Of a stretch of DNA of 64,000 bases, positions 44,106 to 54,457 are shown in pieces (positions within the stretch are counted from its first letter, which is position 1; every line of letters starts with the position of its first letter). The translations under genes were made by a program, and so were the position numbers. Below the pieces are notes generated by a model, which worked only from the letters and a program-made list of their open reading frames with translations, was not told where the DNA came from and made no database searches. The DNA is from Paenibacillus sanguinis 2301083 = DSM 16941 (GTDB taxonomy: Bacteria; Bacillota; Bacilli; Paenibacillales; Paenibacillaceae): positions 40,696-104,695 of the forward strand of contig NZ_KB895388.1 of the NCBI RefSeq assembly GCF_000374825.1. The letters run 5' to 3'.

Positions 44106-46010
44106 ATGAACAGGCGCAAACGCATCCTGAACAGGGCAGCAAGCATCGTCGTACCGATGATGGCGCTCTCCCTGCTACTCTTGCCTGCATGCAGCCATCG
44201 ATTCACACAGCAATCCAGGGAACAGACGGTTCCTAAGCCGGCAGAAGAGCAGAGACTGAAGCAGAATATGCTAAGACGGGACATGACAGCCACGGAGCGA
44301 TTATCCCGCATGGACGCACGTGGGCATCTTCGCGAGCTTGCCGGTTCCCTTAACCCGGGTGTCCATGAGAAGCTACCTGCCTTGGCCAAGTCATTGCAGA
44401 AGGATCATAAACAGTTCCAGGCGATCTTGTCCTATAATGCAGCGACGGGACAGGAAGATGAGTTCCGCCGTGCGGATTTCTCTCCCGACACCAAGCAGCA
44501 GCAGGAATTAACTACGTATTTGACTTATGCCAAGCGAGCGTTAAAACAATCGAAATCCTATGAATCACCAGCCTTTCCGGAGGATCAGCCCAAATATTTT
44601 GTTGCGGCAGAACCATCCAAACAAGGGAAGCAAGGAATCATTGCAGTGATGGATGTCCGAATTCTCCAGAGAGTCCAGGATCACCAGCACAAAAACCTGC
44701 GTCTGATCCCTTATCCCAAGGAAGGTAAATTCAAAATTGAATCGGTACATGCTGACACCTTGCAGGATATTACGGTCAAGACCGGACATGACAATGAAAA
44801 AGCCAGCCATTATTATGAAAATGAGCTTGTAGTCACCTTCCGCAAAAGTCCGGATGCCGCGCAAATGCAACAGATTCAACAGGATATTCAAGGCTCTGCG
44901 CCAAGTCAATTACGGAAGACTTACATTTTCCGGTCAAAGACGATGAGCATGCAGCAACTTAAGCAGTATTTCGAGAAGCGGTGGAATCCGCAATATGTTG
45001 AACCCCATTATTTATATCTGACTAACGAAAGTACCGATAGCCGATACAGCTCAGCCCTTGAGGAATCGGCACCGGAAATTCCTAACGATCTGTTATTCTC
45101 CGAATACCAGTGGAACCTGCCGGTCATCGAAACCAACCGGGGCTGGCAGTTGTCCAAGGGTAACGATGATATCATCGTTGCTGTAGTAGATACCGGGGTT
45201 GACCTGAACCATCCCGATCTGCAAGGGCGGCTGCTGCCAGGCTACAATGTCATCAATCCTGAGCAGAAGCCCTTCGACGATGTGGGACACGGCACCCATG
45301 TAGCAGGAATTATCTCAGCTAATGTCAACAACGGAGAAGGGATTGCCGGCATGATGTGGGGGGGCAAGATTTTGCCCGTCAAAGCGCTTGACCAATCGGG
45401 GGCCGGTACGACCTATTCCGTCGCCCAGGGTATCATCTGGGCCACGGATCACGGAGCCAAAGTCATTAACATGAGCCTTGGCAACTATGCGGATGCCGAG
45501 TTCCTACACGAAGCTGTCAAATATGCCCATGAACGCGATGTTGTCTTGATTGCTGCGACCGGCAACGATAACACGGAGCGCCCAGGCTATCCTGCTGCTT
45601 ATCCGGAGGTTCTGTCAGTATCGGCAACTGATTACAATCTGCAAAGAGCTGCCTTCTCCAATTATGGGGATTATATCGACGTGATGGCTCCCGGAGAAAG
45701 TATAGCGAGTACCTATCCTGATAATCAGTACGCGGCACTGTCAGGCACCTCCATGGCAAGCCCCCATGTCGCTGCTTTAGCCGCATTGATCCGTTCGGTC
45801 AATCCCGATCTGAAAAATACAGAGGTCATAGAGCTGATTCGCAGCAGTGTCATCGATCTGGGAGCAACCGGCCGAGATAAATATTACGGTTACGGGCAAA
45901 TTGATGTATATGCCGCACTGCAATCGGCAGGAGGCGGGGAAGCTCCCTTGCAATTCTGGCCTCAATCCATTCAGCGCAAGATGGAGCGCGTGATAGAACG
46001 ACTTAAATAG
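44106..46010 (+). CDS. Subtilisin-like serine protease lipoprotein (S8 family)
   Basis: Secreted, membrane-tethered subtilase. The product (about 634 residues) starts at the ATG at 44106 (AGGAGG 8 nt upstream; a TTG at 44100 overlaps it). It has a lipoprotein signal peptide with lipobox LLPAC (Cys about 29), a long N-terminal region of about 300 residues with a pro-domain-like part (ENELVVTFRKSPDAAQMQQI), and the S8 domain: catalytic Asp in IVAVVDTGVDLNHPDL, His in DVGHGTHVAGIIS, oxyanion Asn in IAATGNDN, Ser in LSGTSMASPHVAAL. Triad complete. It is unusual for a subtilase to carry a lipobox; anchoring at the outer membrane face is inferred. Confidence 0.9.
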   Translation: MNRRKRILNRAASIVVPMMALSLLLLPACSHRFTQQSREQTVPKPAEEQRLKQNMLRRDMTATERLSRMDARGHLRELAGSLNPGVHEKLPALAKSLQKDHKQFQAILSYNAATGQEDEFRRADFSPDTKQQQELTTYLTYAKRALKQSKSYESPAFPEDQPKYFVAAEPSKQGKQGIIAVMDVRILQRVQDHQHKNLRLIPYPKEGKFKIESVHADTLQDITVKTGHDNEKASHYYENELVVTFRKSPDAAQMQQIQQDIQGSAPSQLRKTYIFRSKTMSMQQLKQYFEKRWNPQYVEPHYLYLTNESTDSRYSSALEESAPEIPNDLLFSEYQWNLPVIETNRGWQLSKGNDDIIVAVVDTGVDLNHPDLQGRLLPGYNVINPEQKPFDDVGHGTHVAGIISANVNNGEGIAGMMWGGKILPVKALDQSGAGTTYSVAQGIIWATDHGAKVINMSLGNYADAEFLHEAVKYAHERDVVLIAATGNDNTERPGYPAAYPEVLSVSATDYNLQRAAFSNYGDYIDVMAPGESIASTYPDNQYAALSGTSMASPHVAALAALIRSVNPDLKNTEVIELIRSSVIDLGATGRDKYYGYGQIDVYAALQSAGGGEAPLQFWPQSIQRKMERVIERLK

Positions 46011-46018
46011 CATTCCCC

Positions 46019-46070
46019 CAAAAAAAAGCCTTCGCTTACCGGAACAAAATTCCGAAAAGCGAAGGCTTTA
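46019..46070. terminator. Bidirectional terminator between the S8 protease and rnpB
   Basis: AAAGCCTTCGCTT pairs with AAGCGAAGGCTTT, inner GGAA/TTCC, with an A-run upstream and a T-rich end. The hairpin serves convergent transcripts: the protease gene and rnpB. Confidence 0.85.
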
Positions 46071-46099
46071 CTCATAGATAAAAGCATCATGTTCCCTTT

Positions 46100-46516
46100 A
46101 GTGTTGAAAGCTTGCCGTAAGCCGGGTTCTGTGCTCATTGCGGTATAACGGGAACTACCCTCCCGCAGTCAAGCGACAATCATCTATCTAGGCCGCACAT
46201 TACTGGGCGGCTCCAGCAACCAACCCGGACGCGCCTCGGGCTAAGGCTGCTTCAAGAGAAGCTGCGTCCCATTAGGTCTTGCTCCAAGTGGGGTTTACCA
46301 GGAACGAAGTCGCCAGCGTTCCTCGGGGTCTCTTACACCTCGGTTCCATCCTTGCCTGTACGCACCTTAAGCGCGCCATCGGCGGTCCATTTCTGTGGCA
46401 CTATCCTTCAGCTCGCGCTGACTGGACGTTATCCAGCACCCTGCCCTATGGAGCCCGGACTTTCCTCCCGCGGCTAGCGCCGCCGGCGATTGTCTGTCAA
46501 ACTTTCGAAGGCAACA
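46100..46516 (-). ncRNA. rnpB: RNase P RNA, type-A-like
   Basis: The RNA subunit that cleaves tRNA 5' leaders. On the minus strand the conserved GAGGAAAGTCCGGGCTC (46451-46467) and ACAGAACCCGGCTTA (46118-46132) form P4; TAGATAGATGATTG and GGTAAACCCC also lie in place. P1 is GAAAGTTTG/CAAGCTTTC. The region after CRI reads CATAGGGCAGGGTGC and later GTAAACCCCAC-TTGGAGCAAG, closer to the E. coli-type (type A) architecture than to B. subtilis type B, which differs after the first 10 bases. The 5' end is set by the promoter at 46524-46552, the 3' end by P1. Ends are accurate to about 5 nt. Confidence 0.9.
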
Positions 46517-46523
46517 CTTGTAT

Positions 46524-46552
46524 AGTATACATACATTGCAAGGCATTGACAA
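46524..46552 (-). promoter_or_regulatory. SigA promoter of rnpB
   Basis: TTGTCA (46547-46552), exactly 17 nt, then TATACT (46524-46529), 8 nt before the RNA 5' end. A strong consensus promoter. Confidence 0.88.
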
Positions 46553-46612
46553 GAGCGATTAAATGGAAAAACTCCATACCGGCTCTACGGGCTTGTTCAC
46601 CAGAATCTGATG

Positions 46613-47728
46613 CTACATAAACTGAAACGGCTCGGTGTTAATCGCAGAGATATGCACCTGTGTAGCATATTTATTTGCCTTCAACTGCTCCTTAAGCCAG
46701 GCCGCCACACGCGGCTTCATAATCTTCTCTGCATTATGGCCGGGATCAATCAAAGCAATCCCCGCCATCTCGGCATCCTGGGCCGTGTGATAATCCACAT
46801 CGCCGGTGACCAGCACGTCCGCACCACGAAATTGAGCGTTCTTCCAATACCGGCCGCCTGAACCGCCCAGTACTGAGGCTTTCTTGAGCAACCGGGTCGG
46901 GTCGCCAACCACTCTCACCACCGGTACGTCGAATTGTTGCTTGACCTGCTCTGCAAATTCCTGAAGGGTTACCGGCTCCTTCAGCTTGCCGATCCGGCCT
47001 AGCCCCAAAGTGCGCCCTTTCAAATCCAAGGGATAAAGATCATAAGCCACCTCTTCATAAGGATGCTGCCGCAGCATCGCCTGAACAACCTTGCTTTTCA
47101 AGCTTTGGGGTACAACCGTCTCAATGCGGACTTCCTCGGTTCGCTCCAGCTTGCCCTGGCTGCCGATATAAGGATCGCTCCCTTCACCAGGCTTGAAGGT
47201 GCCATATCCCTCCAGGTTAAAGCTGCAGTGGCTGTAGTTGCCGATGGCACCGGCCCCCGCATGCAGCACAGCATCCAGCACCTTCTCGTGATGCTCCTTA
47301 GGCACGAATACAACAAGCTTGTACAGCTTGTCCGTATGCAGGTCCTCCAAAGAGCCTGTGCTTTCTATTCCCAGCACCTCAGCCATCCAGTCATTCATCC
47401 CGCCATCGGTGATGTCGAGGTTCGTATGAGCAATATAAACCGCAATATCATGCTTGATCAGCTTCTCATACACTTTCCCCATCGGAGTATCACTTAGTAA
47501 ATGCGCCAGTGGACGATAAATAATGGCATGATGGGCTATAATCAGATCTACTTCTAGCGCGATGGCTTCATCCACTACAGCTTCGTTCACATCCAGAGCC
47601 ACCAGCACGTGCTTGATCTCCTTCTGCAAACTGCCTAGCTGCAGACCAATCTTGTCTCCCTCCATTGCTACATGCTTGGGAGCCAGCTGCTCCATATACT
47701 GCACTACGGTTTGACCTTTGGCAAACAT
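46613..47728 (-). CDS. yqfO: Nif3-like dinuclear metal center protein (YqfO)
   Basis: Cytoplasmic protein of the NIF3 family, function not firmly known. The 371-residue product has the metal-binding histidine pattern LIIAHHAIIY, IAHTNLDITDGGMNDWMAE, and a C-terminal VTGDVDYHTAQDAEMAGIAL and IDPGHN, plus the inserted PII-like middle domain (about 130-235: KLYKLVVFVPKEHHEKVLDA) found in Gram-positive YqfO. The gene overlaps trmK by 25 nt. In B. subtilis yqfO and yqfN lie in the same order after sigA. Confidence 0.92.
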   Translation of the reverse strand: MFAKGQTVVQYMEQLAPKHVAMEGDKIGLQLGSLQKEIKHVLVALDVNEAVVDEAIALEVDLIIAHHAIIYRPLAHLLSDTPMGKVYEKLIKHDIAVYIAHTNLDITDGGMNDWMAEVLGIESTGSLEDLHTDKLYKLVVFVPKEHHEKVLDAVLHAGAGAIGNYSHCSFNLEGYGTFKPGEGSDPYIGSQGKLERTEEVRIETVVPQSLKSKVVQAMLRQHPYEEVAYDLYPLDLKGRTLGLGRIGKLKEPVTLQEFAEQVKQQFDVPVVRVVGDPTRLLKKASVLGGSGGRYWKNAQFRGADVLVTGDVDYHTAQDAEMAGIALIDPGHNAEKIMKPRVAAWLKEQLKANKYATQVHISAINTEPFQFM

Positions 47729-48465
47729 GCCAGCACCTCCTTAAGCTGTCCCGCTAATCGGGCTAATTCTGCTTCTTTCTTGCGCGATGCTTCTAGATCA
47801 GAAGCCACTAAAGAGAGGCGAATCTTCTCCAGCTTCTCCATCTCGGAATTCCATTTGGCAACGAAGGCTGTATTAGGCTGCGTCGTCAAATGTGGGCCCA
47901 TCATCAAGAGCAAATCCTTCGTAAGCTGCAGCTTACTCCCCGGTATGTCACGCTCCTGATACAGCTCTTCATTTTGCCTGGCCGCATCAGAAGGCCTCTC
48001 TGCCATCATGACTTCATAAATTTTACCGTCTTCCTCCAAAATTGCTTCCTTGGCCAAATACCAATCGTGGTCAAGCAGCCAGCGCCGCACAAACTCTCCG
48101 CCAACATTGGGCTGCAGCACAAGGCGCTTCACCCCTTCAAGTTTATCCTTACCTTCACCAAGGATCGTAACGATCAGAGCACCGCCCATGCCCGCTATCG
48201 TAATGGCGTCTACTTCTCCTGAAGCAACAACGGCCAGACCATTTCCTTTACGAACCGAGATTCTCGCTCCTTCACCGGCAACCGCTACCTGACGGCGTGC
48301 CGCTTCCAGAGGTCCGTCGTTCACTTCTCCGGCAATGGCAAAGACCGCTTTGCCGCTCTGTACCGCGGATACGGGCAAGAGCCCATGGTCCGAACCGATG
48401 TCGGCAAATCGGCAACCACTCGGGAGCCAATCGGCAATAAGCTGCAATCTAGCTGATAATTTCAT
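47704..48465 (-). CDS. trmK: tRNA (adenine-22-N1)-methyltransferase TrmK
   Basis: SAM-dependent methyltransferase for m1A22 in tRNA. The product (about 253 residues) starts at the ATG at 48465 and has the SAM-fold motif RFADIGSDHGLLPV near residue 26, EVDAITIAGMGGALIVTILG, the LVLQPNVGGEFVRRWLLDHD segment, and a C-terminal coiled coil (about 210-245). The frame opening at 48483 adds a few residues without a ribosome site. Next to sigA, as in B. subtilis (yqfN). Confidence 0.92.
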   Translation of the reverse strand: MKLSARLQLIADWLPSGCRFADIGSDHGLLPVSAVQSGKAVFAIAGEVNDGPLEAARRQVAVAGEGARISVRKGNGLAVVASGEVDAITIAGMGGALIVTILGEGKDKLEGVKRLVLQPNVGGEFVRRWLLDHDWYLAKEAILEEDGKIYEVMMAERPSDAARQNEELYQERDIPGSKLQLTKDLLLMMGPHLTTQPNTAFVAKWNSEMEKLEKIRLSLVASDLEASRKKEAELARLAGQLKEVLACLPKVKP

Positions 48466-48571
48466 GAAACGATTTTCCACCACCCATTAATATCATTTTT
48501 CCCATGCTCTAATACCAACACAAGCCATTTGCATTGCCCGAAAAAAAGCGCTAAAATAAAATCAATAAAGA

Positions 48572-48617
48572 AAAAGAAGGAAAAACATCCAGAATATTCT
48601 TCCGGCGTATTCCTTCT
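48572..48617 (-). terminator. Terminator after sigA
   Basis: AGAAGGAA pairs with TTCCTTCT around a 27-nt loop, followed on the minus strand by TTTTCTTTATT. A second stem lies at 48633-48658 (GACCTTctgCTGCG...) without a T-run. Confidence 0.65.
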
Positions 48618-48681
48618 AGGAGTAACAAGATGACCTTGCCGCTGCGCAGCAGAAGGTCGAAATAGCCTGCCCGCAGCCAGC

Positions 48682-49806
48682 TTATTCGAGGAAATCCTTC
48701 AGCCTTTTACTACGGCTGGGGTGACGCAGCTTACGCAACGCCTTCGCTTCAATTTGCCGAATTCTTTCGCGCGTCACGCCGAAGACTTTGCCGACTTCTT
48801 CCAATGTTCTTGTCCGTCCGTCATCAAGGCCAAAGCGCAAGCGAAGTACGTTTTCCTCACGTTCCGTCAGCGTATCGAGTACGTCCTCTAATTGCTCCTT
48901 GAGCAATTCGTAGGCGGCTGCATCCGCAGGGGCGAGTGCTTCATGATCCTCAATAAAGTCACCCAGGTGAGAATCATCCTCCTCACCGATGGGGGTCTCT
49001 AAAGAGACCGGCTCCTGGGCGATTTTCATAATCTCCCGTACCTTCTCCACACTGAGCTCCATCTCCGCTGCAATCTCTTCGGGTGCCGGTTCACGACCCA
49101 ACTCTTGCAACAGTTGCCGGGATACCCGGATCAGCTTGTTGATGGTCTCTACCATGTGAACAGGAATCCGAATCGTTCTGGCTTGATCGGCAATGGCCCG
49201 GGTAATCGCTTGGCGAATCCACCAAGTAGCATAGGTACTGAACTTAAAACCTTTCTTATGGTCAAATTTCTCCACGGCTTTGATTAAGCCCATATTTCCT
49301 TCCTGAATGAGGTCAAGGAATAACATGCCACGACCCACATAGCGTTTGGCAATGCTCACTACCAACCGCAGGTTAGCTTCAGCCAGACGTCGTTTGGCCT
49401 CTTCATCACCGTTCTCAATCCGTTTGGCAAGCTCCATCTCGTCATCTGCCGACAGGAGTGGAACCCGCCCAATTTCCTTCAAATACATCCGAACGGGGTC
49501 ATTAATCTTAATTCCCGGGGGCAGCGACAGATCATCATCAAAAGTGAACTCTTCGCTCTCATGGGCATGATCCCCATCTCCACGCCGTCGTTCGTCGTCG
49601 CCCTCACCCGTGACGTCAACCCCAAGGTCAGCCAATTGCTCAAAAAACTCATCCATCTGGTCAGGGTCCTGATCAAAAGGCGAAAGCTTCTCCATAATCT
49701 CTTTATAAGTTAAAGAAGAACTCTTCTTGCCTTGTTCAATCAACTGATCCTTTACCTGATCAAGCGTTAATTCCGTTTCCAATTCCGTATGCTGGTCATT
49801 CGTCAT
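48682..49806 (-). CDS. sigA: Principal RNA polymerase sigma factor SigA
   Basis: Housekeeping sigma-70 factor. The product (about 374 residues) starts [19 protein letters not shown] at 49806 (GGAGGAGGGA upstream; an ORF opening at 49836 is longer). It has region 1.1, region 1.2 ([18 protein letters not shown]), region 2 ([20 protein letters not shown] and [16 protein letters not shown]), region 3, and region 4.2 ([20 protein letters not shown]). The N-terminal part carries an acidic, arginine-rich linker ([18 protein letters not shown]) not found in B. subtilis. Sits downstream of dnaG, as in Bacillus. Confidence 0.97.
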   Translation of the reverse strand: MTNDQHTELETELTLDQVKDQLIEQGKKSSSLTYKEIMEKLSPFDQDPDQMDEFFEQLADLGVDVTGEGDDERRRGDGDHAHESEEFTFDDDLSLPPGIKINDPVRMYLKEIGRVPLLSADDEMELAKRIENGDEEAKRRLAEANLRLVVSIAKRYVGRGMLFLDLIQEGNMGLIKAVEKFDHKKGFKFSTYATWWIRQAITRAIADQARTIRIPVHMVETINKLIRVSRQLLQELGREPAPEEIAAEMELSVEKVREIMKIAQEPVSLETPIGEEDDSHLGDFIEDHEALAPADAAAYELLKEQLEDVLDTLTEREENVLRLRFGLDDGRTRTLEEVGKVFGVTRERIRQIEAKALRKLRHPSRSKRLKDFLE

Positions 49807-49851
49807 ATCGGGCTCCCTCCTCCCTAGAAACATCATTGAAACTCCATCGTC

Positions 49852-51672
49852 TTATTGTCTCTCTAGGGCAATAATTTCACTTGCTATTTGTGCCGCACGT
49901 ATAAAATCCCCGGCGCGTTCGGCCGATACCATTTCTTCCTTCTTCTGTTTAATCTGTGCCAGCAACGGTACCCGCCTGATCTCCCGAATACAACCATCCA
50001 GTTCTTCAGTCGTCCAATCGGCCGGGATTTCCATCATTGCGATAGAAATTGCCGTCTGCTCCAGCCGTTCATCCTGAAGCGTCTGAATGAAGCGGCTTGA
50101 ATCCGGGGTCTTCCCTTGTGCATAATAGGCGTATAGATAAGCGGCAATAGCCACATGATCTTCAATGTTAAAGCCGGTACCCACCTGTTCGCTAACATAG
50201 CGAGCCACCTCTTCGTCCTGCAACATAAAAGCGAGCAGCCTCCGTTCCGCTACATGATAAGCAGGTAGTAGAGTTGGCATTGACGGCTGCCTTTTTTTAT
50301 GCCTACCATTATTCCACCTTTCGGGCTTATTATCCCCAGCGCTTGCCTTTTTTTGCATAACGCTCCTAAGTTCATTGCATTCCTGCTTCAGGCTGTCGAA
50401 GGAGACCTGCAAATCGGCAGACAATTCCTTTAAGTAAATTTCCCGTTCACTGGGTGATGAAAGAGCTGCAATAACAGGCATCGCTTCTTTGATATAAGCA
50501 ACCTTTCCGTCTTCTTCTAGCAGTATATGGTTCTTTTTGAGATATATAAGCCTAAATTTTACGGATGAAACTGCACCAGCCAAGACCTGCTGCCGGAACC
50601 TCTCGTGGCCATGCTTCTGAATAAATTCGTCGGGGTCAAGGCCCTCGCTGAGAAGTGCAATCTTGACTTGGAAGCCAACAGCTTCCAGGATCGGAATGCT
50701 CTTCAGTGCAGCCGCTTGTCCGGCAGAATCCCCATCATAGCAGACCAGTACTTCCTCGGCCATCCCTCTCATAATAGCTGCATGGCTCTCCGTCAATGCG
50801 GTTCCCATGGTAGCCACACCATTATGAACTCCGGCTTCCCAGGCGCTGATAACATCCCCATAACCTTCAAACAGCACGATTTGGCCTGTTTTGCGAATTT
50901 CATTCTTTGCCTGATGCAGGTTGTACAGAATGCGGCTCTTGGTGAATAGCCGACTTTCCGGCGAGTTCAGATACTTGGGTTGTCCTTCGCCCAATACTCT
51001 GCCAGCAAAGGCAATGACTTTGCCGCTTCGGTTGTGCAATGGGAAAATGACCCGGTCCCGGAATCGATCCACGAATCCCGAACCATCCTGCCTGGAGGAC
51101 AACAAGCCCCCCTTCTCCATCTCTGCCAGATCGAAAGAGCGTTTCTCAAGAAACTGCACCAGTGTATCCCATCTGGAAGGGGCGTATCCGATCTGAAACA
51201 TGTCAATCGCTTTGTCCGTAAACCCTCGGGATTTCAAATAATCCATCGCCGGCTTACCGAACTCCGTATTTTTCAGCAAATAATGATATAGCTTGGAGGT
51301 CCATTCATAAGCCTGCAATAATTGCTCAAGCTCCCTACTTTGAGGCGTATCCTCAAAGCTTCTTCCCTTATCCTCATAAGGGATATGCGCCTCGTCCGCC
51401 ATGATTTTTACGGCTTCGGGAAAGGTTAACCCTTCGATTTCCATCCTGAATTTGATGGCGTTCCCGCCTTTGCCGCAACCATAGCAATGAAATATTTGGC
51501 GATCGGGAGTCACAGTAAATGAAGGGGTTTTCTCCGAATGGAACGGACATAATCCCTTCATGTACTTGCCCTGCTTTGTCAGATGAACGTGCTTGCCGAC
51601 GGTATCGACGATATCATGCTGTTGCAAGACGGCTTCGATAACTTCCTCCGGTATACCACGCCCGGTACTCAT
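49852..51672 (-). CDS. dnaG: DNA primase
   Basis: Synthesises RNA primers for replication with the DnaB-type helicase. The product (about 606 residues) starts MSTGRGIPEEVIEAVLQQ at 51672 (AGGTGG 6 nt upstream). It has the CHC2 zinc finger (CPFHSEKTPSF...FHCYGCGKGG), the toprim domain (VLFEGYGDVISAWEAGVHNG, VCYDGDSAGQAAALKS) and the C-terminal helicase-binding domain. Length normal. The sequence between toprim and C-terminal domain is lysine-rich (NNGRHKKRQPS). Confidence 0.96.
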   Translation of the reverse strand: MSTGRGIPEEVIEAVLQQHDIVDTVGKHVHLTKQGKYMKGLCPFHSEKTPSFTVTPDRQIFHCYGCGKGGNAIKFRMEIEGLTFPEAVKIMADEAHIPYEDKGRSFEDTPQSRELEQLLQAYEWTSKLYHYLLKNTEFGKPAMDYLKSRGFTDKAIDMFQIGYAPSRWDTLVQFLEKRSFDLAEMEKGGLLSSRQDGSGFVDRFRDRVIFPLHNRSGKVIAFAGRVLGEGQPKYLNSPESRLFTKSRILYNLHQAKNEIRKTGQIVLFEGYGDVISAWEAGVHNGVATMGTALTESHAAIMRGMAEEVLVCYDGDSAGQAAALKSIPILEAVGFQVKIALLSEGLDPDEFIQKHGHERFRQQVLAGAVSSVKFRLIYLKKNHILLEEDGKVAYIKEAMPVIAALSSPSEREIYLKELSADLQVSFDSLKQECNELRSVMQKKASAGDNKPERWNNGRHKKRQPSMPTLLPAYHVAERRLLAFMLQDEEVARYVSEQVGTGFNIEDHVAIAAYLYAYYAQGKTPDSSRFIQTLQDERLEQTAISIAMMEIPADWTTEELDGCIREIRRVPLLAQIKQKKEEMVSAERAGDFIRAAQIASEIIALERQ

Positions 51673-51779
51673 CCAAACCACCTACATCCTTTGCAAAGAG
51701 AATCGTTAAAGAGGTCGTTCAACAAAATCAAACCGTTTCAGTTTCGATGCTCCTTGACGTAAATAGTAATTCGCTAAAA

Positions 51780-52229
51780 TTATACATTCTCCTGCAAATG
51801 TTCCAAAAGTTTTGTCAGTTGGGCCGAAAAATGCTCACGATCTGCTGCTGTAAAAGGCTTGGGGCCTTTGGGATAACGTCCGCTGCGACGCGCTTTGGCG
51901 TGAAGGTGCCGACTCTCTAATAATTCGTCAATTTGCTCAGGACGATACAAGCGGCCCCGTGGAGAGACACACTGGCAGGATTTGGCGATCACCAGAGCGG
52001 CCAAGCCATAATCCTGAGTAACGACGATATCTCCCTTGGCTACATGATTGGCAATGTACATATCTGCACTCTGGCTGCTTCGATCCACCTGAACCACTGT
52101 AACGCCTTGTTCCGCCTGAAGCACATGGTCATAAGAGGAAACCATCAATACATGTACACCAAATCGGTCAGCAATTTCGACAATTTTCGCCTTTACCGGA
52201 CAAGAATCCCCATCGACGACAATTTGCAC
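51780..52229 (-). CDS. yqxD: YaiI/YqxD family protein (UPF0178)
   Basis: Function unknown; a PIN/NYN-like fold is suspected from IVVDGDSCPVKAKIVEIADR near the N-terminus and the VVTQDYGLAALVIAK motif. The 149-residue product ends with LLEHLQENV. In B. subtilis yqxD lies immediately upstream of dnaG, as here. Aspartate positions fit a metal-dependent nuclease, but the activity is unproven. Confidence 0.87.
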   Translation of the reverse strand: MQIVVDGDSCPVKAKIVEIADRFGVHVLMVSSYDHVLQAEQGVTVVQVDRSSQSADMYIANHVAKGDIVVTQDYGLAALVIAKSCQCVSPRGRLYRPEQIDELLESRHLHAKARRSGRYPKGPKPFTAADREHFSAQLTKLLEHLQENV

Positions 52230-52375
52230 CTTCTTTCCTCCATTTCCCGCGCGCTCCGCTTGCTTAAGTCCGCTTAGAAGTAGGATGAACCTTTTTGATG
52301 CTCCATACTTCTAAGCAAGACAAGCCCAGTGACTGAGCTAATCCCAGCCACCGAGCAAAACTTGCTCATTCATTG

Positions 52376-54457
52376 TTATGCCCAAACCAGCTTGCTGAAG
52401 TCAGCAAATGCCTTCAAATCATCATTGATTACGGATAGCAAGGCCAGCCGATTTGTACGTACTGCTTCATCTTCAGCCATGACCATAACCGCATCAAAGA
52501 ATACAGTGATCGCTTCCTTTAACTCGCTCAGCTGTTCCAGCGCGCCAACCGCATCACGTGTAGCCAGAGCTTCACGATAACGGCTTGATATGGACTGCCA
52601 AGCCGCATACAAGGCCTGCTCAGCCGACTCAGCCAGAAGATCTGCACGGACCTTTTCCCCGGTCGCTTTGGCAGCAAGGTTGCTAACCCGTCCAAAGGAT
52701 TCAACCGTCAGCTTGAAATCCTCCTTGGCCTGAACCGCCTCCATCAAGGCATGGCCTCTTGCAACTACGGAGACGACATCGTCATAGCCGGCCGCGATAA
52801 CCGCATCAACCACATCATAGCGCAGGTCACTGTCCGATAACGCCTTTTTGACACGAAGGCCAAAGAATTCCATCATGTCCTTCAGAATTTCCTCTTCCCC
52901 TCGCTTCAGCGCGTGGAATTGCTGATGGGTTTCCAAAGCCAGCTTGAACATATCGCCTAAAGAAATCGACAATTGATGTTCAAGGATAATCTGCACGATG
53001 CCTGCCGCCTGGCGGCGCAGTCCGTAAGGGTCCTGAGAGCCGGTCGGTATAATGCCAATCGAGAAGCATCCGGCAATCGTATCCATCTTATCAGCGATAC
53101 TTACAATAGAGCCTACCGTTGATGCAGGTACCGCATCATCGGCAAAGCGCGGCTGATAATGTTCGAATACACCGCGCGCAACGGCCTCGGCTTCCCCGGC
53201 CTTGCGGGCATAGTCCTCGCCCATAACCCCCTGCAGCTCGGGGAACTCGTATACCATTTGCGTAACGAGGTCAAATTTACAAATTTCTGCTGTACGTGCC
53301 GCTGCTTCGGATGTTCCCGAGTCCACCTGAAGCATGTTCGACAGCTTCTCTGTATTGCGGCGAATACGCCGAACCTTATCACCTACCGTACCCAATTCAT
53401 CATGGAATACGATGCTTTTCAGCTTGGACAAGGCATCCTTGATCGCCAGTCTCTGATCTTCTTCATAGAAGAATTTCGCGTCGGACAGCCGCGCGCGCAA
53501 TACCTTCTCATTCCCACGGGCAATGACATCAAGGGAAGCATTATTTCCGTTGCGCACCGTGACGAAGTAAGGCAGCAGACTGCCCTGATTGTCCAGGACA
53601 GGGAAGTAACGCTGATGCTCACGCATAGAGGTAATCAACACCTCCTGCGGGATGTTCAAAAACGATTCCTCGAACGTACCAAAGAGCACGGTTGGCGTTT
53701 CGACCAGGAACAAGACTTCCTCCAGCAAATCCTCCTTGACTGCGATATCCCAGCCTTTTTCTTCCGCAAGGGCTGCAATCTGCTGCTCAATTAATGCCTG
53801 ACGCTCGTTCATATCAGCAATAACGTGCTGAGCACGCAGCGTTTCCACATAATGAGCTGGCTCGGAGATAACGGCTTCACTGCCCAGGAACCGATGGCCA
53901 CGAGTTACATTGCCAGACTTGACTCCGGTCATCTCCAAATCGATAATATCTTGTCCGAACAAGGCAACCATCCAGCGAATCGGGCGAACAAATTTGAAGT
54001 CATGATTGCCCCAGCGCATATTTTTGGGAAAATTCATCGCCTGTAAAATCCCAAGTAATCCTTCTGCCAAAATACTGGCTGTCTCAACACCAATGCGGCT
54101 TTTGTTGACATACACATATTCTGTGCCGCCAAGCTCCCGGAAGATAAATTGTTCGGGACTGGCTCCCTGACTGCGGGCAAAGCCCAGCGCTGCCTTACTC
54201 CAGGCACCGTTCTCATCCAGAGCGATTTTACGGGAAGGTCCCTTTACTTCCTCATGTACATCATCCTGCTTCTCCGCAACTTCCTTAACCAGCACAGCCA
54301 AACGTCGCGGAGTGGCATAAGTCTCTACCGTACCATGAGCGATGACGGATTCATCCAGCCATTTCACCATACGATCCTTCAATTGCTCCGTTGCACTGCG
54401 AATGAAGCGGGCCGGCATTTCTTCCAAACCGATTTCAAACAATAATTCTTTAGCCAC
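52376..54457 (-). CDS. glyS: Glycine--tRNA ligase beta subunit
   Basis: Large subunit of the two-subunit bacterial glycyl-tRNA synthetase, which charges tRNA-Gly. The product (693 residues) starts with GTG at 54457, giving [26 protein letters not shown] lies upstream. The [18 protein letters not shown] motif, the [19 protein letters not shown] region and HD-like segments follow in order. It overlaps the glyQ stop by 8 nt. The frame opening at 54502 would add residues encoded within glyQ and is less likely. Confidence 0.95.
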   Translation of the reverse strand: MAKELLFEIGLEEMPARFIRSATEQLKDRMVKWLDESVIAHGTVETYATPRRLAVLVKEVAEKQDDVHEEVKGPSRKIALDENGAWSKAALGFARSQGASPEQFIFRELGGTEYVYVNKSRIGVETASILAEGLLGILQAMNFPKNMRWGNHDFKFVRPIRWMVALFGQDIIDLEMTGVKSGNVTRGHRFLGSEAVISEPAHYVETLRAQHVIADMNERQALIEQQIAALAEEKGWDIAVKEDLLEEVLFLVETPTVLFGTFEESFLNIPQEVLITSMREHQRYFPVLDNQGSLLPYFVTVRNGNNASLDVIARGNEKVLRARLSDAKFFYEEDQRLAIKDALSKLKSIVFHDELGTVGDKVRRIRRNTEKLSNMLQVDSGTSEAAARTAEICKFDLVTQMVYEFPELQGVMGEDYARKAGEAEAVARGVFEHYQPRFADDAVPASTVGSIVSIADKMDTIAGCFSIGIIPTGSQDPYGLRRQAAGIVQIILEHQLSISLGDMFKLALETHQQFHALKRGEEEILKDMMEFFGLRVKKALSDSDLRYDVVDAVIAAGYDDVVSVVARGHALMEAVQAKEDFKLTVESFGRVSNLAAKATGEKVRADLLAESAEQALYAAWQSISSRYREALATRDAVGALEQLSELKEAITVFFDAVMVMAEDEAVRTNRLALLSVINDDLKAFADFSKLVWA

